Shown one piece after another: positions 23,034 through 32,821 of a DNA stretch of 64,000 bases. The position numbers were made by a program, and so were the translations under genes. Numbering within the stretch: position 1 is the first letter of the stretch; every line of letters starts with the position of its first letter. The notes below the pieces were generated by a model. That model searched no databases. It saw nothing but the letters and a program-made list of their open reading frames with translations, and was not told where the DNA came from. The DNA lies in NCBI RefSeq assembly GCF_932526225.1, contig NC_064035.1:18217969-18281968 (forward strand), read 5' to 3'. The DNA is from Nematostella vectensis (taxonomy: Eukaryota; Cnidaria; Anthozoa; Actiniaria; Edwardsiidae).

Positions 23034-26000
23034 ATGCCTTCGGACTCCGCCAAAAAACGTCAAGCTAAGAAGAAAGCTGCAGCACAGTCGAGAGGAAAAC
23101 CAAAGACAGCCGCCAACTCCACAGAAAATGATGAAACTGTTGAAGTTTCGTCGCGAGCGTGTACCGGCGTTTTGGGTTCGCATCCCATGTCGAAAGACGT
23201 TAAGATTGATAACTTTTCTATAACATTTCATGGAGTAGAACTATTAACAGATGCTAAACTTGAATTGAATACTGGTCGAAAGTACGGCTTAATCGGGCTC
23301 AACGGTTGTGGTAAGTAAAAAAGTTAATTTATGTTCCTTCGAACCAACTCGTCATTGATTGGGATTTGTTTTGCATTCCTTTTACTACTATTTAGTTCTA
23401 TGTGAGGTAATATTTTTCTTGTGTATTTTTCTCTTATTCACTCTTTTTGTAAGTAAAAGACAATTTGGATTTGCACTACACTGATTTTCATTGGTTGCTT
23501 TACTTATTCTGACCTTCTTGAATTAATTGTCAAAATAAAAATTTCTGTTTTGAAATCGAATTTTTTCTACGTGGTCACCGAAAGCAAAAAGACAAGTCAG
23601 ATGAAGTTTCTCGAAATAAGAACATGGATGTTGTATTTCCATCCAGGAAAATCTACTATGTTGACTGCCATTGGGAAAAGAGAAATTCCCATTCCTGAGC
23701 ATTTCGATATATTTCATCTGACGAGTGAGATTGAGGCAAGTGACAAGACTGCACTGCAATGTGTAATGGAAGTGGACAAAGAGAGACACAGACTAGAAGA
23801 GGAGGCCGAGGAACTCTCAAAGATGGGAGACGAAGGACATGACAGGTAAAGATTACACTGTGGTGATGTTACATTGCCAGCATTGTGCCACTTCTATACC
23901 ATGGGAGATATACAGTAAGGGTGGGTCAACAGGTCCATATCTAGGGGGGTTCAGTGGGATCGGAACAACCCCCCCCCCCCCCACCCGGCTTGAAGGTCCA
24001 CTCAGAGCAAAAAAAGAAATATAACGTTTGGCTGGATATACCATGCACATAAATATGTCTTTAAAATGACTAGAATAATCTTTTTAGAATAATTATCTTT
24101 ATTATTATTGCTATATGTTAAAAAGCACCCTATTAATAACATTTTAAATACAAGATTGAATTTATTTGAAGTATTGATTGCCTAATGTAATAAGGTGAGG
24201 TATACCGGAAATTTGGTCGCTGAAATGGAAAAACAAATCACCCAGCTCAAAATCCTGGCTGCGAGCCTGGTCGAGCAGCCCATTTCTATTTTCTGAGATT
24301 TTGCATAAAAATATAAAAAAGTATAAAATAATATGGAAAGAGCAATGCATTGTTCCCCATACCCCTTGTAAAAACCTTTACTTCAGCTCCTCTTGCCTTA
24401 TGGAACTCCTGTATTCCTCCCTGGATACCCCTTGCCTAACAAGCAGGCACATCTGCATTTGGGGTGTACTGTGGCTTTTAGAAACAGATTAAAATTGAGT
24501 CTGGGTCTTTCTATGGCCATTGGCCTGATATTGAAGTCTAGGGGCACGTTTTTTTACTTGTGATTTCGGAATGAGAATTATTAGAATAGCGCACACTCGT
24601 TTATCCCGCATTCCCATTCCGGAATGGAATGAAGGCCATTCCACCCATTCTGCTTCCTGTAGCAGAATACCCATTCTGCTACCTGTAGCAGAATGACTCG
24701 AATGCAGATCATCACTTATTAGTTGTATGGTCGTTTTGACTGGCCAAAAATGCTGCAAAAACTTTGTTGCATATAAAGTTCTATGGGACAGTGCTAATTC
24801 GCGTATGCGCATTCGCGTGTTCTGGCAAAAACAAACATAATGGTAGTGTTGAATCATTCAAGTAAGATACGAAAAGATAGCTTCAGTGGGTATTTTGACT
24901 AAGTGTACAGCATTAAAACCATACTATACAAGAGATGACAGATTTGCTTGCTAAGAGGGAGTCATAAAGGAAATTATAGCCTTAGCTTTGCGCTAATTTT
25001 CTTAGCATTCGCCAAAATGTGACAGTTCGCCGGTAAAAAGCCTTCATTTCAAAACAAAAAGTCTGGTTTAACTGCTCAGTAGTCTATTCTTGTGTTTTTC
25101 AGCACTGGCATTCTATAGTCAATTTATTTCTATTTTTGGTTCATTTAAGGCTGACAGAAGTATTTGAGCGCTTAGAGGAGCTGGATGCTGCCCATGCAGA
25201 GGTGAGAGCAGCAGAGATACTCCATGGTCTTGGATTTACAGGTGCCATGCAACAGACCCAAACCAAAGATTTCTCTGGTGGCTGGCGCATGAGGATATCT
25301 CTGGCAAGGGCACTCTTTGTTAGACCAACCATTCTTCTTCTCGATGAACCAACCAATCATCTTGATCTGGATGCATGTGTATGGCTGGAACAGGAGCTAA
25401 AGGAGTAAGTTATCTATGTTCAGGACTTTTTACAAAACCTCCTACTACCCCACATCACAGTAAAATGACACTAGGGACCTTTGAAGAAAACCCTGTACTT
25501 GCACAGACTATAACTATAACTCTTAAAATATTTCTTTAGAGAATCAAGGATCTAGGGCATGAGGAATGATAAAACATAAAGAAATAGGACATGCTTTCCT
25601 TGTACAATTTAAGATATGGGACATAACAGCAAAGGATGTTTTAACTGCATAATCAGTAAAATAATGTGTCCTCATTGGCTGCTCTGGATACAGCAATTTG
25701 CCTACTTCTTAACATCATCTATGATGCACCAAACCATCTCTTTACATCATTCTGCACCTATCTGTGATTCAATCATTATTGTGGCATTTCATGTCAAGTT
25801 AAATCCCAACGACCATCCCCCCAATGAAAACCATATGTCAAAGGGTTTTAGACCAATCATTGTACCATCCAATGTATTTCATAGATCCTTTAACAAAATC
25901 AAAACATGCAAGAGGAATGATGACATAAAAGGCCGAGTTTCAGCACTTGCTTATGTCTGTGCGATGAACAGAACCAAGAAAGCGATAATTGTCTGACCTC

Positions 26001-29000
26001 TTTTTGTGCATTTGAGCATTCATCAAAAGCAGATCATCTTAGCACTTTATTCTAAGATTTTGTTGATTTTTTTCCTAGGTACAAGAGGATATTGGTTATA
26101 GTATCTCATTCCCAAGATTTCCTAAATGGGGTCTGCACCAACATTATTCACATGGCTCTGAAAAAGCTCACATATTATGGTGTAAGTAGTCTATGGAGAA
26201 ACTTCCTTCTGGAGATCTTGCTCTACCCTATGGCAGTCTTCTTATCTGCACTAGGTTCTCAATTCAGTAAAATGCCACACCTCGTTTGGAGTGCAGTACT
26301 TTATCAGTTTACTTTGATTCTTTGATCATTCTCAGGGTAATTATGATTCCTATGTAAAGACTAGGGAAGAACTTGAAGAGAACCAAATGAAACAATACAA
26401 CCGTGAACAAGACCAGATCAAACATATGAAGGTATGATCCTAATCACGATAGTACACTTTGTTCATTGTTCCCAGGCGTGGTCCCAAGATTGGCTGAATG
26501 GGGTTGCGCACTCATAGGTATCATATGATAAAAGCATAGTATTTGAGAATACGCTAATAAGAAATGTCCCACTTTTTGGCCGCCAAGGGGGGTTCACGCG
26601 CACCTACCCCCTTGTGTATGCGCCTGATTCCGAACTTGAAGTATGTCTGTCTGTCTGCAGGCATGTTCCCACTGCAAGATATTACTCTTTGTTCATATGT
26701 ATGAATATTATTGTTTTACAGGAATATATTGCTCGGTTTGGCCACGGTAGTGCCAAGCTTGCCAGACAAGCTCAGAGTAAAGAGAAAGTCCTTGCCAAAA
26801 TGAAGGCAAATGGCCTCACAGATAAAGTTGTCAAAGATAAGGTACATGTACTAACAGATCTCATCCAGATCATTTACAAGAGACCTTATGGTATTTGCTC
26901 ACAGTATCAATAACCAACATTTCTTTTTGTCAGGTTCTTACTTTCTACTTTAATGATTGTGGGACTTTAGCCCCGCCCGTCGTGCAAGTACAGCATATGA
27001 GCTTCCAATATGCCCCAGATAAGGTTTGTGCAGTTTTTTGTCTGATTGCCAGATTGTTTACTGGGGAATGATGACATAAAAGGCCGAGTTTTAACACTTG
27101 CTGTACTCTGTCGAGTTAGGCTTGTGTGATGGACAGAACCTTGTAAGCGATATCAGTCTGACCCTTTGGTGTTTTATCGGCACTCTTGCTCTGACGTTAT
27201 CTAACAAATAAATATGAAAATTTGGGTTGCCTGTCTTATTTCAGCCTCTGATTTATAAAAACGTGGAGTTTGGCCTTGACCTCGAGTCTCGAGTGGCATT
27301 AGTGGGACCTAATGGTGCTGGGAAGTCCACTCTACTCAAGTTGATAGAGGGGCTTCTATCTCCAACCGAAGGCATCGTTAGACGTCATAGTCACTTAAAG
27401 ATTTGCCGTTATCACCAGGTATACAATTGACTTCAGATTGTCAATTATAAACTTTTAAGACATGATGAATTCTTTGTTGAATTTCTTTAAAATACAGTTT
27501 AGCCATGATGAAAAATACCTGTGATTGTGATGCACTGATGAAGACACAGTTTTGTTTTTGTCCCCCCCCCCCCCCCCCAGCTTTTAGAAGCATCAAGCCT
27601 TAGAAAGTATCATGCATTCCTTTATTCAGCTATTTATTCTTAATTTTTAGGAGCCAATTATACTTTACATGGTTTGATGTGGTAGTATTTTTTTATTCAA
27701 GCATTTACAAGACATCCTTGAGCTTGACATGTCAGCAATGAAATTTATGATGAAGTGTTTTCCTGAGATTAAAGAGCAAGAAGACATGAGAAGAATCATC
27801 GGAAGATATGGCCTTACAGGAAAGCAGCAGGTGAGACCTGGATCTTGAATAATCCTCTCACTGGCTTTGGCAATGAAATTCACAGTTTTGACAGACGCCC
27901 TGACTCGACTTGGTATGCATAATGTATTCTTCTTAGGTACAGGATCGTAGCATAAGGCTGAAGATGTGCTCTACCAGAAATTTGAACCTTAATTTTCAGA
28001 TCTGTCCGATGCGAAATTTGTCTGATGGACAGCGCTGCCGTGTGGTATTTGCCTGGCTGGCTTTCCAGACGCCTCACATGCTTCTCCTGGACGAACCTAC
28101 CAATCATTTGGACATGGAGACCATTGATGCTCTGGCAGATGCTATCAATGACTTTGACGGCGGCATGATCTTAGTGAGCCACGACTTCCGGCTTATCAAC
28201 CAGGTACATGTTGCCCCTTCTCGTCTTAAAGGATCAGCCACTCATTTGTTATTGTTTACAATAGATTTACAGGGGGTGGCCTAGGGAGCCCCCCCCCCCC
28301 TTTTAGTAGCCAAAAATACAGTAAATGTATGAGACATTATCTAATATAAAGGAGAAAATGCCTTGAATGTCTCTTTTGGGCCCCCTCCTGTTAAACACCC
28401 TGGCTACGCCGCTAAATTATTCAGTCAAGTTGAAAGAAATCTTCTAATAATTCGAAAGAAGTCTTTGGGATAATAATCTTTGATTGAAGTCTTATGCGTT
28501 CTTAATTATATTTCATTAAAAGTATCTCACGGTTACTTTCTTGAATTAGGATGGAATTGAAATGACGGGAAAACATGACGTGACGCTTCAAATAAGCCCA
28601 TTTCACATCGAATAAGGCGGATAATTTCTCTGAGTACTTAGTAACTTATAGCAAACAAAATATCAAGTGCGACTTTTTTTTTAATTGATGCGACTTTCTG
28701 TAAAGTGTCATTGAAATTTGAGCTTTTTGTCCCTGAACTGATGCACAGGACAATGATGATCAAGGAAAAATTATCTTAAAAAGCAAAATCTGGTTATGTG
28801 CTCTTCGGCCTCACGTTATTTTTGTTTTGAAAATCAGTCCGTAGAACAAGGAACCTATAGCCATTATAAGTAATTGTGTCCTCTCTCTCTATCTGGAATT
28901 GCGCGTTTTCCAGGTTTTTCCGTCATGTCGATGGAATTGGATTCTTTTAATGACTCGGGAGTGTCAAATGGCTGCGTCATTGGCCCTCTTTAAAGCCGCA

Positions 29001-29466
29001 TTGTCACCAGTTTACTTCCGGAGGTCCGACGGAAACCTCAACCGTTAAAAGACAAAAGAATCTATTAGAATCCGAGATATTTGACAGGCCATCCGCTCTA
29101 AATTATCGATCACATCCTCGAAGAAACTTCCAACAGACACACTGCTTTCAATATTTTGAAATATTTTTCGCGTTTTCCGTTAAAAATCATCGGAGATTGC
29201 TACGTAATCAACCGGAAGTAAACTGGTGGCAATGCGGCCTTAATACTGCAAAATTATATAGAACTAACCCCTGTTATGGCCATTTTCATCTGTGCTCTCA
29301 AGTAGTGTGTTCCTTTTCTGATGCCTTGTTAATGCTGTTGTATTGCCTAATTCAGGTCGCAAAGGAGATTTGGGTGTGTGAAAGGCAGACGGTGACTCCA
29401 TGGAAGGGAGACATCTTATCTTACAAGGAAGAACTCAGAAGAAAGATCGCCAAAGCTAACAAGTGA
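23034..29466 (+). CDS. ABCF2: ABC-F family ATPase ABCF2
   Basis: Eleven coding exons, all phases consistent: 23034..23310, 23647..23845, 25150..25404, 26079..26181, 26336..26431, 26722..26841, 26934..27023, 27245..27418, 27702..27830, 28000..28203, 29356..29466; 585 residues against about 620 in vertebrates. ABC-F proteins are soluble, lack membrane domains and act on or near ribosomes (GCN20/ARB1 group). Seen: basic N-terminus ([13 protein letters not shown]); first cassette Walker A GLNGCGKS (88-95), signature FSGGWRMR, Walker [14 protein letters not shown]; an inter-cassette linker with [19 protein letters not shown]; second Walker [10 protein letters not shown], signature [10 protein letters not shown] and [14 protein letters not shown], then LVSHDFRLI. 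Intron 1 splits the first P-loop glycine codon. Introns carry several interspersed repeats, including a 254-bp MITE before the last exon. Confidence 0.97.
23905..24005. repeat. Interspersed repeat with poly-C tract (ABCF2 intron 2)
   Basis: GGTCCATATCTAGGGGGGTT followed by a run of about 16 C. It belongs to a class of short elements with long G/C homopolymers found repeatedly in this window's introns. Confidence 0.5.
24490..24720. repeat. Short duplicated and inverted motifs in ABCF2 intron 2
   Basis: CCCATTCTGCTxCCTGTAGC is duplicated at about 24646-24692, with the inverted form TAGCAGAATG alongside, and other CATTCC and GGAATG motifs nearby. Probably a small decayed inverted-repeat element. 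The minus-strand open frame across it is not supported as a gene. Confidence 0.4.
25915..26025 (+). repeat. Interspersed repeat copy A (ABCF2 intron 3)
   Basis: Shares AATGATGACATAAAAGGCCG, CACTTGCT, GATG-ACAGAACC and AAGCGATA-x-GTCTGACC in the same order with copy B at about 27066-27165. Same orientation, non-coding. Confidence 0.65.
27066..27165 (+). repeat. Interspersed repeat copy B (ABCF2 intron 7)
   Basis: Second copy of the element at 25915-26025. A separate run of about 18 C lies at 27563-27580 in the next intron. Confidence 0.65.
28262..28415. repeat. Interspersed element with poly-C tract (ABCF2 intron 10)
   Basis: ACAGGGGGTGGCCTAGGGAG then a 10-base C run, ending in CCTGGCTACGCCGC. 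The GCGTAGCCAGG end resembles that of the AGGCCCGTAGCCAGG elements near 33180. Confidence 0.5.
28990..29243 (-). mobile_element. 254-bp MITE with TTAA ends, copy 2
   Basis: Same length as copy 1 at 6921-7174 but inverted: it starts TTAAAGCCGCATTGTCACCA and ends GTGGCAATGCGGCCTTAA. It sits in ABCF2 intron 10, 112 bp before the last exon. Non-coding. Confidence 0.85.
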
Positions 29467-30194
29467 ACCAAATGATGACCTTAACCGGAAAAATAAGAAA
29501 GTCTGGAAACCGTATCCTTATCTGGGACTGAGGACCTAGGACAGGACTGAATTTAATTCTAGACAAGGAGACATTGTCTAAATACAAGAACTCAAAATTT
29601 CTCGATCTCATCTATTTGAAAATTATATTGCTCTATATAAATAAATCCCAATATATTTTATTATAAAATATTTGCTGGCATAGAAACATAACGTTTAACC
29701 AATTTATTTTATTTTATCGTTTGCATATTGTTAGCCTAAATTTTAGCTAAATTATCTTTCAAAAAAGCAAACTTTCTGTAGCTTGATTCCTGTAAAAACA
29801 GGAATTTGATGAATTCCTACGCTCCTATATTCCAAATCATGGAAATGAAGAGCAAATGTGTCCCAAGAATAAACACTCTCGTGTGTTCTGTTCTGTATAT
29901 GGTGTAGCGAAATCAAACCTGTCTATGTATAGCTATTTAAAATACAAGTAATCTATATTATCGCCTTAAGAAAAAGGTCGACTGTATATAAAAATGCTTT
30001 GTATTTATACTGAATTCTGTTAACCCCTGTAAAATCCATTAAATAAATAATTTTATCTTCGCTTGTCCCTTATTAGCCAATACGAGGCATATAGTTCAAG
30101 CATCTCTGACTTGAACAGGGTTCCGATTTTATCATTTTGTTTTACATAAAATGCCGTCAAGCCTTTTTATCACTATCCCGGGTACCAGAGCTTC
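29467..30194 (+). terminator. ABCF2 3' UTR with poly(A) signals
   Basis: AT-rich sequence after the ABCF2 stop. Canonical AATAAA at 29868-29873 and 30042-30047; the second is followed by T-rich sequence. No further exon seen. Confidence 0.55.
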
Positions 30195-30195
30195 T

Positions 30196-30283
30196 AGACT
30201 TCTCTCGTCCAGTGACGCTCCGCATGATTGCTGCTTCGCTCGTCACGGCATTTTTGCTGAGCGTCACTGGACGAGAGAAGTCT
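30196..30283. repeat. Perfect 25-bp inverted repeat
   Basis: Arm 1 (30196-30220, starting AGACTTCTCTCGTCCAG) is the exact complement of arm 2 (30259-30283, ending GAGAGAAGTCT), with a 38-bp loop. It lies between the convergent ABCF2 and the unknown minus-strand gene. A poly-G run of about 14 follows near 30347. Confidence 0.85.
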
Positions 30284-30494
30284 GATGCCCAGAGTATTTT
30301 ATCACGAGAATTCTAAGGCAATAGTTTGTCCTTTGTCGTAAACAAGGGGGGGGGGGGGGGATGTGTACATCAGGCAAGAAACTTCGTATGATTGATTTAT
30401 ACCTTTTCAAATAACGACGTATCAAATGTCTAAACAGCAATTTATTAGTTGAAGAATCACTTATTTCCCAATAACAACGGTGTACGAGCAATTC
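30284..30494. other. Spacer between convergent genes
   Basis: Contains a poly-G tract and AT-rich sequence; probably the 3' UTR of the minus-strand gene. No signal singled out. Confidence 0.3.
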
Positions 30495-32288
30495 CTATGT
30501 GATGTCTTGGGGTGTAAGTTGCATGTCGTCCACGTGTATACTCATATCCCAACTATCAGGGAGTTTCATGTTATCCCGAAATACATCCATTGCCTCATCA
30601 GGACTAAACAAATGTGAGTGGAAGTATGCCTCGATTATCCAGCTGTAGAACCAAGGCCTAGTTAGATCTCCCGAGCAGGGGTCTAATCTGTACACACAAA
30701 GACTGTCATACCCCGAGATTTCCTGTATTCGGGTCTTGAGCTCTTGCATGTACTCTTTTGCCGGGGTTTCCTTGATGGGTACCATAATGAGGATCTTGTA
30801 GGTGTTTTTAGTCTTTCCTGACAATAACTGGTGTTTGATAAGGTCTGAGCACTCTTCGACCTTGAAAATTCCACCCTATAAAACAAAGTTCGTAAAGTTT
30901 TTGGATGCATGCAAGGTCAAATTTCACTATTAATGTTTTCTGTGGAGGAGTTTCCGTCTAGTGTTTTAAGTTTACGCATTTTGTGATGAACTATCGTTTG
31001 CTGGTACGACCTGAGATACAGTTTTTATAGGTAATGTATTGTATGATGAGCTGATGGATAATCCTACCTGAGAGATATATAGTTATATGTCAGGGGCGGC
31101 GGATGGTCCCAAAAATAGGGCCCAATGTGCTCGCATGCTCGCGCAGTTTTTCCGCCTAAAAACGGGGTGCTCGCAAGCTCGCAAAAGACCATTCGGGGGC
31201 CTAAAAATGGGGGGGGGGGGGGGGGGTTGGAGGGACGGTAGTTTCGAGTGGACCCCCTGCCGCCGCTCCTGTTTGTCATGAATGATCCTACCTGGCCCTT
31301 CCTAAATGTAACGAAAATATCCATTCGCCCACCCCCTCCCTCCCAGAGGGAGTCGGAGGTACGACCCCCACCCCTCTGGAATTTCCAATCCCCTCTATTG
31401 TATGGATATTTTCTGGAGCTACACATTGTCTCATGAGCTAGGTGATCTGATCCTACCTGATACAGTTATATGTCTGTTGTCTGATGATCTCATGAAAGAT
31501 CCAATCCGAGAACATTATATATCCATTATCTGATGAGCTAGGTATTCTAACAACTGATTCTACCCGAAGATACAATACCCATTGTCTTATGAGCTCATTA
31601 TTGATCCTACCTGAATATGTCGATAGTCTGATCGGCTAGGTAGGCCCGTACCCAGCCCGAAGGTCCACTTTCGGTTTTCAATAGACGTGCTATTTGTGGA
31701 CAAAGCTATAAAGCATAAGCTAGATCACTCTGGTACGTCATCCATAAGTCAGACTTTTTTTATAGCCGAATCCGACAATTAACGTCCTGTGGAACGTACT
31801 GCAAGGCATAAAAAAAACCCTTTTTGTTCTTTTTATCCCCCCCCCCCTCCAGAAAGATCAGTTTTTTTTTATTTCGCCCCCCCCCCCCCCCCCCCAATAA
31901 AATCTTCGGTACGGGCCTGACTACGTGACCTAATGAATGATCCTAGTATACTAGTCCTACCTACAGTTATATCTGCATTGACAGGTGAGCTCATAAATAA
32001 TCCTACCTGAGAGACGTTTATATTTCCCTTCTTTGATGGACCGGGAAGACCTTTGGGGAAAGTTCCCTTTATTGCTGTAACCGAGTCCCACCAATTCTTG
32101 CTGACAAATGTGAATTTGCTCAAATCACTCTGGGGTCCTACTCTTGCGCTAAGTATGATATTAGTTATCCCCCGGGCCAGAAAACCCTTCGCTATGGGTA
32201 TCCAGGATTGTTGGAAAAGCTCAGCCGGAACGTTGCCTGCTGTTTTGAAGAAAACGAACTGCGCGAAACTGTCGTTTGTAGAAATCAT
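30495..32288 (-). CDS. Unrecognised two-exon protein, about 220 residues
   Basis: Exon A 32288..32007 (94 codons from ATG; donor TCTCAG|GTAGGA) joins exon B 30875..30495 (126 codons plus stop; acceptor TTTTATAG) in phase 0. I do not recognise the protein. It shows no signal peptide or membrane span. Each half looks like a small alpha+beta unit: a strand (SFAQFVFFKT), a helix (AELFQQSWIPIAKGFLARG), then FTFVSKNWWDSVTAIKGTFP; and again a strand (YKILIMVPIK), a helix (AKEYMQELKTRIQEISGYDS) and YRLD. The W-x-S-V-x-A-x-K-x-x-F-P pattern recalls dimeric alpha+beta barrel (Dabb/ABM-like) proteins, which is a weak guess. It is convergent with ABCF2 and divergent from THUMPD1. The intron holds a degenerate repeat that copies the splice donor, and a MITE. 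Confidence 0.65.
31087..31230. repeat. Interspersed element with poly-G tract
   Basis: CAGGGGCGGCGGATGGTCCC, then internally repeated CTCGCATGCTCGC and CTCGCAAGCTCGC, ending in a run of about 18 G. Non-coding, within the intron of the unknown gene. Confidence 0.5.
31642..31919. mobile_element. MITE with AGGCCCGTACC terminal repeats
   Basis: Perfect 11-bp terminal inverted repeats, AGGCCCGTACC at 31642-31652 and GGTACGGGCCT at 31909-31919. The interior includes CAATAGACGTGC, AAAGCATAAGCTAGATCACT and CGTCCTGTGGA plus two poly-C tracts. A related copy lies at 34424-34665 in THUMPD1 intron 3. Confidence 0.75.
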
Positions 32289-32821
32289 TAATATGTCTCT
32301 AGAAATAATATACTGTCAAACCTTAGAGCTCGTGTTCAAAAAACTGTGGCACAATAAAGATATTTGTAAACATAGCGAGTCACACCAATTAGAGTTTGTT
32401 TCTACGGAGATATAAATGACGTAATTGCAAGATTCCGTATGCGCGCGCTACGTAAATTGTGAAAACAAAAAATTAGCTCTCAACGTAATATCGTCCAAGT
32501 AACGATGGTAAGTTTAAGAAGAGAAAATCGTCTTCCAAAACAGCTTAATTCTATCGAACAGTTAATGTAAAAAACTGTTTTAAAATCATCCAAAACAACA
32601 AAATACTATAAGCTAATTAACTAAACAAAACGACAACCAGACAACCGTTATCAGCTAGCTGATTGTGGTCACCCTGTCTTTGAGACGCACAAGAAGACTG
32701 GGCTAAAGAGTACGTAATATTTTATGCCAGCGGGGTACCCTAGTACACGGAGGTAAGTACTTTAAGTACGCATCCTGAAGTGTATCATATAAGATATCCC
32801 ACCGGTAGTGCGAATTTCAAA
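32289..32821. promoter_or_regulatory. Divergent promoter region, unknown gene and THUMPD1
   Basis: 533 bp between two diverging start codons. Contains TATAAAT (32411-32417) and a CRE-like TGACGTAA (32417-32424), followed by CpG-bearing ATGCGCGCGCTACG. No coding sequence recognised. Confidence 0.45.

Larger units (their letters stand above)
31005..32010 (-). repeat. Degenerate intronic repeat carrying copies of the splice donor
   Basis: Around eight degenerate units share, on the minus strand, a core like TCTCAGGTAGGATnA followed by a GAGCTCAT-type motif: near 31020, 31066-31083, 31288, 31450, 31560, 31604, 31962 and the real donor at 32007. The copy at 31066-31083 matches the real donor almost base for base. 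Units are separated by other insertions. Confidence 0.6.

Noticed and set aside
24489-24857. 122-codon minus-strand ORF in ABCF2 intron 2
   Set aside because: Covers duplicated and inverted repeat motifs; no splice signals or known motif.
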